Below, in pieces: positions 36,748 to 44,157 of a DNA stretch of 64,000 bases. Each line of letters begins with the position of its first letter. Position 1 is the first letter of the stretch. The stretch is from Ignavibacteriales bacterium. GTDB lineage: Bacteria > Bacteroidota > Ignavibacteria > Ignavibacteriales > Ignavibacteriaceae. Below the pieces are notes generated by a model that was given only the letters and a program-made list of their open reading frames with translations, searched no databases and had not been told where the DNA came from. The stretch covers positions 620,001 through 684,000 of the forward strand of contig JADJHL010000008.1 of assembly GCA_016707585.1 (NCBI GenBank), written 5' to 3'. A program made the position numbers and the translations under genes.

Positions 36748-36778
36748 TTTGCAAATAATTGTCTTTTTATTACCTTTG
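36748..36778 (+). promoter_or_regulatory. Exact Bacteroidota consensus promoter
   Basis: TTTG (36748-36751), 19-base spacer, TACCTTTG (36771-36778). Both elements match the Bacteroidota consensus. It is 30 bases before the start of the small Cys-rich gene and includes no overlap with batE beyond its 3' flank. Confidence 0.72.
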
Positions 36779-36808
36779 ATCAGAAACAATTAACAAGAAA
36801 GGTAATAA

Positions 36809-37138
36809 ATGAAGAATCTTATTTTTGTACTAGCCCTTGTAACCGTGTTTGCTTTTGCTGCAAATGCTCAATCAAAAGATTGCTGCTCTAAAGAAAAAGG
36901 TGAAACCACAAAAGTTGAAAAATGTACAGATAAAGATCATACACTGAAAACTACTGAATGTAAAGAAACTGTTTCAACTACTTCCGCCGGATTGAAAGAT
37001 GGTAAAGAAGTAATTGAAAAAGAAGTTGTTGTTACCAAAGTTGATAAGAAAGAAAATTGCGGACCTACTTCTTCTTGTTGTGATGGTAAAAAAGAAAAGA
37101 AAGTTGAAAAAGAAGTAGAGAAAAAAGAAACTAAATAA
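36809..37138 (+). CDS. Small exported Cys/Lys/Glu-rich protein
   Basis: 109 residues, not recognised. Signal peptide MKNLIFVLALVTVFAFAANAQ (by parts; cleavage about 21). The mature part has cysteines in DCCSKEK, KCTD, ECKE and NCGPTSSCCDG, with a highly charged Lys/Glu tail. Pairs of neighbouring Cys suggest metal binding or disulfides. It has its own strong promoter and its own terminator, so it is a single-gene unit and may be abundantly made. A periplasmic metal scavenger is a guess. Confidence 0.7.
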   Translation: MKNLIFVLALVTVFAFAANAQSKDCCSKEKGETTKVEKCTDKDHTLKTTECKETVSTTSAGLKDGKEVIEKEVVVTKVDKKENCGPTSSCCDGKKEKKVEKEVEKKETK

Positions 37139-37168
37139 TTTTATTTGTATCAACTTAATTTTTTTTAT

Positions 37169-37194
37169 TCCCGCTTTATGCGGGATTTTTTTTT
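37169..37194 (+). terminator. Intrinsic terminator
   Basis: TCCCGC, loop TTTAT, GCGGGA, then nine T. It starts 31 bases after the stop of the small Cys-rich gene. Confidence 0.88.
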
Positions 37195-37215
37195 GAGAAG
37201 AATTGCAGATATAGA

Positions 37216-37247
37216 TTTCATTTTAACCAATCAGATTTCTAACTTTG
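37216..37247 (+). promoter_or_regulatory. Promoter of the TerC-family gene
   Basis: TTTC (37216-37219), 20-base spacer, TAACTTTG (37240-37247). Full match of the -7 element and 3 of 4 in the -33 element. The start codon is 32 bases downstream. Confidence 0.58.
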
Positions 37248-37278
37248 CCCCAATAAATTTTATAACAGGAAAAACTAA

Positions 37279-38022
37279 ATGGAATGGATTACTGATCCTC
37301 AAGCTCTTATTGCATTATTAACTTTAACAGTTTTAGAAATAGTCCTGGGAATAGACAACATTATTTTTATTTCTATCCTTTCTGGCAAACTTCCAAAATC
37401 TGAACAAAAGAAAGGAAGGCTAGTTGGACTTGCATTAGCAATGTTGACAAGAATACTTTTACTGTTTTCAATTTCTCTAATTGTAAAACTAACAGAACCA
37501 TTTTTTACAGTTTATGGTTTAGGGATTTCCGGTAGAGATTTAATATTGATACTAGGTGGATTATTCTTGCTGGCAAAAAGCACTATGGAAATTCATTCCA
37601 AGTTAGAAGGTGAAGAAGAACATCACAATGTAAAAACAAAAGCTTCATTTGCCAGCGTCATTATTCAAATACTTTTACTTGATGTCGTATTTTCACTTGA
37701 TTCCGTAATTACTGCAATCGGAATGGCAAATGATTTACCTGTAATGATAATCGCGGTTGTGATTGCTGTAATATTTATGATGTTCTTTTCAGGATCAATA
37801 AGTGATTTTGTTGAGAAACATCCAACAATAAAAATTCTTGCTTTAAGTTTCTTACTGCTAATAGGATTCTCATTAATAATCGAAGGTATGCATCAACACA
37901 TACCAAAGGGATATATTTACTTTGCAATGGCATTCAGTGTATTTGTAGAAATGCTAAACTTGAAGATGAGAAAGAAAAAAGCTGAACCAATTAAGTTGAG
38001 GCAAGAAATTCCCGGTGAGTAA
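37279..38022 (+). CDS. TerC-family membrane protein
   Basis: 247 residues with about seven membrane helices. TerC/Alx/YkoY-type proteins export manganese or other metals and protect against metal or pH stress. Two conserved acidic motifs sit inside the membrane: EIVLGIDNIIFI (about 20-31) and DVVFSLDSVITA (about 135-146). A cytoplasmic loop with EGEEEHH (about 112-118) could sense metal. Length is normal for the short form without CBS domains. It has its own promoter and faces the porin-like gene. Confidence 0.88.
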   Translation: MEWITDPQALIALLTLTVLEIVLGIDNIIFISILSGKLPKSEQKKGRLVGLALAMLTRILLLFSISLIVKLTEPFFTVYGLGISGRDLILILGGLFLLAKSTMEIHSKLEGEEEHHNVKTKASFASVIIQILLLDVVFSLDSVITAIGMANDLPVMIIAVVIAVIFMMFFSGSISDFVEKHPTIKILALSFLLLIGFSLIIEGMHQHIPKGYIYFAMAFSVFVEMLNLKMRKKKAEPIKLRQEIPGE

Positions 38023-38106
38023 AGATATTTTATTTGTAACGGAAATTTATTATGTGTGATTTAAAAAAAAGTATATTAGAAAAAACACATTATATAGTTT
38101 AAAACC

Positions 38107-38138
38107 ACAAACCCAATTCTTATAAGAATTGGGTTTGT
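38107..38138. terminator. 32-bp perfect palindrome between convergent genes
   Basis: A perfect 32-base palindrome centred between 38122 and 38123; the arm reads ACAAACCCAATTCTTA. It lies between the stop of the TerC gene (38022) and the stop of the porin-like gene (38163), so a two-way terminator is most likely. Each side has only a short T-rich flank. Confidence 0.68.
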
Positions 38139-38162
38139 TAATTTTAATGCAATGAAAAAATT

Positions 38163-38900
38163 CTATAATCCAAACAATACTGTTAATTTAAATTCAATAG
38201 CACTCATATTTCTTGAATCCACAATAAAATGATCAGTTAAATTTCCGGCAGAAGGATCTTCAGCATCATTAAGATTAGTGTATTGATCCAATCTTGTGTG
38301 TGAAGTAACTGTTTCAATCTTATATTCTTTTCCTCCCATATTTATAAGATGATACTGGATATTTGCATCTAACTTAATTCCACCTAAACTAAATACAGCT
38401 CCAATTCCAGCTCCCAGACCGATTCTCGTTGCACTCGTTAAATCAGCTTCGCCACTTGGAACACCGGAAACTCCAGTAAACTCAACAGAACCAGAAATTG
38501 TATTAATTGCCACAAATCCCTGTAAATAAGGTGTGATAGGAGAAAGCGGGATATTCATTGCGAATTCTGGTCCAACCTTCATCGATACAACTTTTTGAGA
38601 ATTTTTAATAGTTCCACCACCGGAAGGAGCATCGCCCTCACCACTAAACGTTGTGTAGCCAACTTCACCAAAAGCATTTATAAATAGTAAACCTAATCTT
38701 GCTTTTGCATGGAAGTTAATGCCTGATTCCATTCCATATTTTTCACCGTTATAAAATTCTGCTGTAGTTCCGCCATAATCTCCAGATGGAACTGAATAAC
38801 CTAATCCGCCACCGATTTGAAAACTAATTTGAGCATTTGTTTGAGAAACAAATAGAAGAATGAATGCCGCAAAAAAGATTGATAAATAAGTTTTTTTCAT
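38163..38900 (-). CDS. Outer membrane beta-barrel (porin-like) protein
   Basis: 245 residues. Signal peptide MKKTYLSIFFAAFILLF.. ending near TNAQ (about 23). Strong RBS AGAGGAGA before ATG. Mature part is a small barrel of OmpA/OprF-like or Bacteroidota outer-membrane beta-barrel type: ISFQIGGGLGYSVPSGDYGG, GLLFINAFGEVGYTTFSGEG, IEFKLTVLFGL with the terminal hydrophobic strand. No peptidoglycan-binding domain follows, so it is a barrel only. Probably an abundant surface protein; TATGTTTA upstream (7 of 8 to TAnnTTTG) may be its promoter. Confidence 0.75.
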   Translation of the reverse strand: MKKTYLSIFFAAFILLFVSQTNAQISFQIGGGLGYSVPSGDYGGTTAEFYNGEKYGMESGINFHAKARLGLLFINAFGEVGYTTFSGEGDAPSGGGTIKNSQKVVSMKVGPEFAMNIPLSPITPYLQGFVAINTISGSVEFTGVSGVPSGEADLTSATRIGLGAGIGAVFSLGGIKLDANIQYHLINMGGKEYKIETVTSHTRLDQYTNLNDAEDPSAGNLTDHFIVDSRNMSAIEFKLTVLFGL

Positions 38901-39010
38901 GTTCTCCTCTATGAATTTTGTTTACGGATTAAACATAGGAAAAAATTTGGATAAATTTAACCCAAAATCTAAAATTGATTGCCATAAATACAGTTGCTAT
39001 TTTTAACTAT

Positions 39011-40153
39011 ATGGATTCAAAAAAATACAATAATACTAAGCTTGTAATTGGAATTGGAAAAGCTATAATAAGTTTTATTTTACTTTATCTTTTTATTGTT
39101 TTGGGATTTAGTTTAGCTCTGCAAAATTACATCCAAACATTTACCGAAAACACTTATTTAGTTTTTATGATTTTTGTATTTGTAATTGGAATTTTTAGTT
39201 CAGTTTTATTTATGCCGATAAATATTTATACGGACTTTTATCTTGAACATAAATACAATCTATCTAATCAAACAATTTTTAAATATTTTTTGGAAAATTT
39301 AAAATCAATGTTGGTTGGATTAGTAATTGGAATTCCAATTCTTTTACTTTTCTTTTATGTAGTAAACCAATTTGGCGATTTATGGTGGCTGGTTTTTGCA
39401 TCAGCAATGTTTTTAATTTCTGTTGTGTTATCACAGATTTTCCCAATTCTTATTATGCCAATATTTTATAAAATTATTCCTTTAGAGGATGAAGAATTAA
39501 AAACAAGAATTACTAATCTTTCCAAAGGTGCTGGAATAAAAGTAGAAAACGTTTTCTCTTTTGATATGAGTAAGAACACTAAAAAAGCTAATGCAGCCTT
39601 TACTGGATTAGGAAAAACAAAAAGAATTATTCTCGGTGATACTTTATTGAATGATTATTCAAAAGATGAAATCGAAACAGTTATCGCGCACGAACTTGGT
39701 CATTATAAACATAAACACATAATTAAGAATCTAATCTTTGGAACTATTTCAAGCTTCCTAACTTTTTTCATTATCTCAATTATTTATAAGATTTCACTAG
39801 GCTGGTTTGATTTTGAGCGCATCACACAAATCGCTGCGTTACCTTTACTAAGTTTATGGGCAATGTTGATAGGATTAATTCAGTCTCCAATTGGAAATAT
39901 TCTTTCTAGAAAATATGAGTATGAAGCAGACCGATATGCAATTGAATCAACCCATAAACCTGAAAGCTTTATAAAAACATTAAATAAACTTACAGATCAA
40001 AATCTGGGTGATAGAGAACCACATCCATTTGTTGAATGGTTTTTTTATTCACACCCATCAATAAAAAACAGGGTTAACTCGATAAAAGATTTTGTAATTA
40101 GGAATAATATTGTGGAAGTTGTTAGAAAAGAAATTGTAGAGGTAACTAGTTGA
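39011..40153 (+). CDS. M48 (Ste24/CAAX protease-like) membrane metallopeptidase
   Basis: 380 residues from ATG 39011; a TTG at 38975 would add 12 residues. Zinc peptidase in the inner membrane, probably in membrane protein quality control like HtpX/Ste24. HExxH in IAHELGHYKHKH (about 230) and the third ligand Glu in KYEYEADRYAI (about 301). Several hydrophobic helices before and after the active site. FYSHPSIKNRV near the C-terminus is the usual ending motif of Ste24-type proteins. Its TGA overlaps a TTG (40150-40152) that probably starts the next gene. Confidence 0.9.
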   Translation: MDSKKYNNTKLVIGIGKAIISFILLYLFIVLGFSLALQNYIQTFTENTYLVFMIFVFVIGIFSSVLFMPINIYTDFYLEHKYNLSNQTIFKYFLENLKSMLVGLVIGIPILLLFFYVVNQFGDLWWLVFASAMFLISVVLSQIFPILIMPIFYKIIPLEDEELKTRITNLSKGAGIKVENVFSFDMSKNTKKANAAFTGLGKTKRIILGDTLLNDYSKDEIETVIAHELGHYKHKHIIKNLIFGTISSFLTFFIISIIYKISLGWFDFERITQIAALPLLSLWAMLIGLIQSPIGNILSRKYEYEADRYAIESTHKPESFIKTLNKLTDQNLGDREPHPFVEWFFYSHPSIKNRVNSIKDFVIRNNIVEVVRKEIVEVTS

Positions 40154-40177
40154 TTACTTACATTAAAATATTTTTAA

Positions 40178-40861
40178 TTGTTATACATACTTTTGATATG
40201 CTCATCAATCGGTTTAGTTGTAATTTTTCTTGATAGAACATTTACACTTTATCATTACCTCGCAAAAATATTTCCTGGCGGTATTCTGCTGATTTCAGGA
40301 ATTCGAGTTAAAGTAACGGGACTCGAAAACATTGATAGAAAAGCTGTTTATGTCTTTGCATCAAATCATTCAAGTCAGATTGATATTACCGCTTTGCAAT
40401 GGGGAGTTCCAAATCGTTTAAGTATGATATTTAAAAAAGAACTTGCACGTATTCCATTTTTTGGCTGGCAGCTTTATTTGGGACCTTATGTAGTTATCGA
40501 TAGAAATGATCCCAAAGCTGCGATGAACAGTTTAATAGAAGCAAAAAAAGTAATGGATAAAAAACACATTTCAGTACTTGTCTTTCCTGAAGGTACAAGA
40601 AGTGAAACTGGTGAAGTACAAAGTTTTAAACGTGGCGCTTTTTATCTTGCTGCACACAGTGGTTATCCTATTGTTCCAATAACTATTAATGGAACAAAAA
40701 AAGTTTTGCCTAAAGGTACGTTTAAGTTAAAAAGCGGAACAATTTATTTGCATTTTGATAAACCAATTCCAACGGACAATATTAAATCAAAACAGGATGA
40801 ACTGGAATTAATGGAAAAAGTTAGATCGATTATTATCAGCAATCAAAAGGAATATAATTAA
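40178..40861 (+). CDS. plsC: 1-acyl-glycerol-3-phosphate acyltransferase
   Basis: 227 residues as listed. Adds the second acyl chain to make phosphatidic acid, at the inner membrane. Catalytic NHSSQID (HxxxxD) is near 64-70, the acceptor motif FPEGTRS near 140-146, and IPFFGW and VPITINGT complete the four conserved blocks. N-terminus doubtful: the TTG at 40150, overlapping the upstream TGA, opens MITYIKIFLIVIHT, which shifts frame at TTTT (40191-40194). Dropping one T joins it to LICSSIGLVVIF and gives a natural full membrane anchor. So either the gene starts at TTG 40178 or it carries a one-base insertion. Confidence 0.85.
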   Translation: MLYILLICSSIGLVVIFLDRTFTLYHYLAKIFPGGILLISGIRVKVTGLENIDRKAVYVFASNHSSQIDITALQWGVPNRLSMIFKKELARIPFFGWQLYLGPYVVIDRNDPKAAMNSLIEAKKVMDKKHISVLVFPEGTRSETGEVQSFKRGAFYLAAHSGYPIVPITINGTKKVLPKGTFKLKSGTIYLHFDKPIPTDNIKSKQDELELMEKVRSIIISNQKEYN

Positions 40862-41154
40862 TGGCAGTTACTAAAAAAGATGTTGAGAAAATTGCTGAGC
40901 TTGCAAGATTAAAATTTACAGATGAGGAATTGGAAAACTTCACTCCACAAATGAATGAGATTTTATCTTATATGGATAAACTTAATGAGCTTGCTACAGA
41001 AAATGTAAAACCACTTTCTCATCCGGTTGAACAAACAAACGTTTTTCGTGAGGATGAATTGAAACCATCAATTTCAACAGAAGATGCTTTGAAAAATGCT
41101 CCAGATAAAAATGAACATCACTTTAAAGTTCCTAAAGTAATTGGTGATAAATAA
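40861..41154 (+). CDS. gatC: Aspartyl/glutamyl-tRNA amidotransferase subunit C
   Basis: 97 residues, normal size. GatC clamps GatA and GatB, which turn Glu-tRNA(Gln) or Asp-tRNA(Asn) into the amidated forms. Family marks are KIAELARLKFTDEELENF, INEILSYMDKL-like (here MNEILSYMDKLNELAT) and PLSHPVEQTNVFREDE with LKNAPDKNEHHFKVPKVI at the end. GatA and GatB are not in the window. It overlaps plsC by one base and kdsB by one base. Confidence 0.95.
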   Translation: MAVTKKDVEKIAELARLKFTDEELENFTPQMNEILSYMDKLNELATENVKPLSHPVEQTNVFREDELKPSISTEDALKNAPDKNEHHFKVPKVIGDK

Positions 41155-41957
41155 TGGCAAAAAAGGTTAAGCCAAAAAAAACTAATCCTTACATTCTTGG
41201 CGTTATTCCTGCACGATTTGCATCAACAAGATTGATGGGCAAACCACTTGCTGATATTGGTGGTAAATCACTTCTTCAACACACTTATGAAGGTGCAAGT
41301 AAATCCAAACTTTTGGATAAAATAGTTATTGCAGTTGATGATGAACAAGTTGCAAAAGCTGCCAAAGGTTTTGGTGCTGCAACGATTATGACTCCAAAAG
41401 ATTGTGCAACAGGCTCTGATAGAATTGCAATCGTTGCAAAAGAATTTCCTCGTGCGGATATAATTGTAAACATACAAGGTGACGAACCATTTATCAGCGG
41501 AATGATGATTGATCAAGCGATCGAGCCTTTATTATTTGATTTTGAAGTTAACGTTTCAACTCTGGCAAAAGTTATTGATAATGTAGAAGAATTTAATTCA
41601 CCTTCAGTTGTTAAAGTAGTTTTTGATTATAAAAATTTTGCACTTTATTTCTCGCGTTCTCCAATTCCATTTGTGCGTGATGCAAAAGATGAAAAAGAAA
41701 TGTTAGAGAAAGCAAATGTTTATAAGCACGTTGGATTGTATGTTTATCGTAAAGAATATTTATTAAAGTTTACTAAACTTGAACCAACTGATCTGGAACA
41801 ATGGGAAAAGCTTGAGCAATTGAGAATGTTAGAAAACGGATTTAAAATAAAAATTGTTGAAACTGAATTTGATAGTTTTTCTGTTGATACTCCTGAAGAT
41901 TTAGAAAAAGCAAGAAAGATTTATTCTAAACTTAAAAAGATTGAGTTAGCAAAATGA
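41154..41957 (+). CDS. kdsB: 3-deoxy-manno-octulosonate cytidylyltransferase
   Basis: 267 residues. Activates KDO with CTP to CMP-KDO for the inner core of lipopolysaccharide. Signature IPARFASTRLMGKPL (about 17-31), CATGSDRIA (about 84), VNIQGDEPF (about 103) and SRSPIPFVRD. The end FSVDTPEDLEKAR is also standard. A Lys-rich extension of about 10 residues precedes the fold. Its presence shows that the organism makes LPS with KDO. It overlaps the next gene by 4 bases. Confidence 0.95.
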   Translation: MAKKVKPKKTNPYILGVIPARFASTRLMGKPLADIGGKSLLQHTYEGASKSKLLDKIVIAVDDEQVAKAAKGFGAATIMTPKDCATGSDRIAIVAKEFPRADIIVNIQGDEPFISGMMIDQAIEPLLFDFEVNVSTLAKVIDNVEEFNSPSVVKVVFDYKNFALYFSRSPIPFVRDAKDEKEMLEKANVYKHVGLYVYRKEYLLKFTKLEPTDLEQWEKLEQLRMLENGFKIKIVETEFDSFSVDTPEDLEKARKIYSKLKKIELAK

Positions 41958-42910
41958 TTACTCCAAAAAAGATTTCGCTCGCACAAATTCCAACTCCATT
42001 AGAGGAAATTAAGTTTGAAGGAAATAGTTTTCTTCTTAAACGTGATGATTTAACAGGTTGTGAGTTATCCGGAAACAAAGTGAGAAAACTTGAATATCTG
42101 CTTGCAGATGCTAAAAGTAAAAAGGCAGATATAATTTTTACTTCGGGGGGTGATCAATCAAATCACGCAAGAGCAACTGTTATTGCAGCAAAGAAAATCG
42201 GATTAAACACAAAATTATTTTTGTGGGGAAAAGAATCTTCTGCTGCAAATGGAAATCTTTTTCTTGATAAAATGTATGGAGCTGACATTCAATATTTTTC
42301 TGAAAAGGAATATGAAAAAGTAAACGATGTAATGTTTGAACAAAGATTATCATTACTAAAAAAGAAAAAAAATGCTTACGTTTTTCCAGGTGGTGGATCT
42401 ACAACTCTTGGAATTTGGGGTTACATTAATTTTATAAATGAGCTAAAAAAGCAAATTGATTTAACAAAAATAGATTCAATCGTTGCAGCTTGCGGTTCAG
42501 GTGGAACAGCAGCAGGAATGTTGGTTGGAGCTGCTCTAAATAAGCTCAATATTAAAATTGTTGCTGTACACGTTTTAATGACTAAGAAAGAAATGGAAAA
42601 GCATATTTTACAACTTGCGGAAGGTTGTGTACTTGATTACAAATTGAATTGTAAGATCAATCCGGAAAATCTTGTTGTGGTTGACGGATATTCAAAAGAA
42701 GGTTACAAAAAAATATCTCAATCTAAAATTAAACTGATTAGAAAGTTTGCAGAAGAAACAGGAATTCTTTTCGATCCGGCTTACACGGGAAAAGCATTTA
42801 CAGCATATTATGAAAAATATTTAAAAACTGGAAAAGGGAAGAAGAATATTTTTGTTCATACTGGCGGTTTGTTTGGTGTGTTTGCAAGAACAAAAGAATA
42901 TCTTGAATAA
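41954..42910 (+). CDS. PLP-dependent D-cysteine desulfhydrase / ACC deaminase family enzyme
   Basis: 318 residues. Fold type II PLP enzyme. The opening IPTPLEEI...LLKRDDLTGCELSGNKVRKLEYLL (key residues: Lys in SGNKVRK near 41) and TSGGDQSNHARATVIAA (about 61) match the DcyD/ACC deaminase group. AACGSGGTAAGMLVGA (about 170) is the phosphate-binding Gly loop. D-cysteine desulfhydrase yields pyruvate, sulfide and ammonia; ACC deaminase yields 2-oxobutyrate. The two cannot be told apart from what I see. Confidence 0.85.
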   Translation: MITPKKISLAQIPTPLEEIKFEGNSFLLKRDDLTGCELSGNKVRKLEYLLADAKSKKADIIFTSGGDQSNHARATVIAAKKIGLNTKLFLWGKESSAANGNLFLDKMYGADIQYFSEKEYEKVNDVMFEQRLSLLKKKKNAYVFPGGGSTTLGIWGYINFINELKKQIDLTKIDSIVAACGSGGTAAGMLVGAALNKLNIKIVAVHVLMTKKEMEKHILQLAEGCVLDYKLNCKINPENLVVVDGYSKEGYKKISQSKIKLIRKFAEETGILFDPAYTGKAFTAYYEKYLKTGKGKKNIFVHTGGLFGVFARTKEYLE

Positions 42911-42912
42911 TC

Positions 42913-42949
42913 TTTTGTTGGCAGTTATCAACAAAATAAATTAACTTTA
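42913..42949 (+). promoter_or_regulatory. Inverted repeat overlapping a promoter
   Basis: TTTTGTTG, 8-base loop, CAACAAAA (42913-42936), overlapping a promoter-like TTG (42918-42920), 21-base spacer, TAACTTTA (42942-42949; 7 of 8). The start of the HIT gene is 27 bases later. The repeat may end the upstream transcript or bind a regulator. Confidence 0.4.
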
Positions 42950-42975
42950 CTGCAATAAAAATAAGCGAGCTTAAA

Positions 42976-43407
42976 ATGGATTGTATATTTTGTGAAATAG
43001 CAGAAAAATCTTCTGAAGCTGAAATAGTTTTTGAAAACGATAAGTTTGTAGCCTTCCTCGACATCAATCCTGTTAATTATGGACACACTTTAGTGATTCC
43101 AAAAACTCATTACGATAATTTTTTAACAATTCCGGCTGAAGATTTAGTTGCAATGACTAAGTTGACACAGTATCTTGCCGGGGTTGTAAAGCGTGCATTA
43201 AAAGCTGATGGATTCAATATTATTTCAAACAATGGCAACAGTGCAGGTCAATCAGTTTTTCATTTTCATTATCACATAATTCCACGATACGAAAATGATT
43301 TTCATATGCGACCAAGAACAATTGAGTATAAAAATACAGAGATAGAAATTTATCGTGAAAAGATAAAAGAGGCTGTTACAAAGTATGAGGGAATTCTTAA
43401 TGGATAA
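42976..43407 (+). CDS. HIT-family nucleotide hydrolase
   Basis: 143 residues. Histidine-triad protein that cleaves nucleoside phosphoramidates or dinucleotides. The triad is [11 protein letters not shown] (about 94-104), with the nucleophile the middle His. N-terminal CIFCEIA has the two Cys seen in many HIT proteins that bind zinc. [22 protein letters not shown] is the standard sugar/phosphate contact. It overlaps the next gene by 8 bases. Confidence 0.93.
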   Translation: MDCIFCEIAEKSSEAEIVFENDKFVAFLDINPVNYGHTLVIPKTHYDNFLTIPAEDLVAMTKLTQYLAGVVKRALKADGFNIISNNGNSAGQSVFHFHYHIIPRYENDFHMRPRTIEYKNTEIEIYREKIKEAVTKYEGILNG

Positions 43408-43807
43408 AAAAATAAGAGTGGTTGTTGCAAAATCCGGATTGGATGGACACGATAGAGGTGCAAAGGTTATTGCTGCTGCTTTGCGTGATGCTGGTATGGA
43501 AGTTATTTACACAGGTTTACGGCAAACTCCAGAAATGATTGTTGAAGCCGCTTTGCAGGAAGATGCTGATGTTATTGGAATAAGCGTTCTGTCTGGTGCA
43601 CATATGACAATCTTTCCGAAGATAAAGAATTTGTTAAACGAAAAAGGTATGGATGATGTTTTATTAACTGGCGGTGGAATTATTCCTGAAGAAGATATTG
43701 CAAAATTAAAAAATATTGGAGTTGGCGAAATATTTACTCCTGGTGCCTCAACTACAGATATTGCAGATTATATAAAGGAATGGTGTAACGCAAATCCAAG
43801 AAATTAA
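43400..43807 (+). CDS. B12-binding small subunit-like protein (methylmalonyl-CoA mutase C-terminal type)
   Basis: 135 residues from ATG 43400; a start at 43385 would only add MREFL. A free cobalamin-binding domain of the acyl-CoA mutase family. DxHxxG is present in [10 protein letters not shown] (about 12-21), with the usual SVLSGAHM (about 64) and [12 protein letters not shown] (about 87). In other bacteria such a protein serves with the large subunit of methylmalonyl-CoA mutase; that gene is not in the window. The stop is only 3 bases from the stop of the convergent gene. Confidence 0.92.
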   Translation: MDKKIRVVVAKSGLDGHDRGAKVIAAALRDAGMEVIYTGLRQTPEMIVEAALQEDADVIGISVLSGAHMTIFPKIKNLLNEKGMDDVLLTGGGIIPEEDIAKLKNIGVGEIFTPGASTTDIADYIKEWCNANPRN

Positions 43808-43810
43808 TTT

Positions 43811-44152
43811 TTAATAAGTGTTTTTCTCTTGAAGTAGTTGTAAACACTTTAATGGAATCAAAACTTCAAAGCAGTAATTAATTTGTTCAGTCACTTCTGA
43901 ATCTAATCTTTTAGTAACCTTAAATGGAATACATTTATTTTCAAGTTCTCTTGTGCAATCATATACCTCAGATTCTTTGGATAAAATTTTGTATTGTACA
44001 AAACGAAGTTGATCAATCGATAAATTATCTGAAACTTTTATTCCACAGACTGGACAGGATTCAGAATCAAAATTCAAAATTGTATCAAACTCAGCAAGAT
44101 AATCTTCAAAACCAGTTAGATCATCTTCCGATTGAGAATTCTTTTCAATCAT
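43811..44152 (-). CDS. Small protein with CPVCG motif
   Basis: 113 residues, not recognised. An acidic N-terminus (SQSEDDLTGFEDYLAEFD), SCPVCGIKVSDNLSI (Cys pair near 33-36) and a second Cys pair farther on (YDCTRELENKC). Four Cys in CxxC and C-x8-C spacing might bind one zinc ion. It starts 5 bases after the stop of the histidine kinase gene on the same strand, so it is probably co-transcribed and may be an accessory to the sensor. No response regulator domain. Confidence 0.5.
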   Translation of the reverse strand: MIEKNSQSEDDLTGFEDYLAEFDTILNFDSESCPVCGIKVSDNLSIDQLRFVQYKILSKESEVYDCTRELENKCIPFKVTKRLDSEVTEQINYCFEVLIPLKCLQLLQEKNTY

Positions 44153-44157
44153 ATATT

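Noticed and set aside
40200..40861. PlsC starting at a later internal codon
   Set aside because: Would delete the membrane anchor; TTG starts at 40178 or 40150 fit better.
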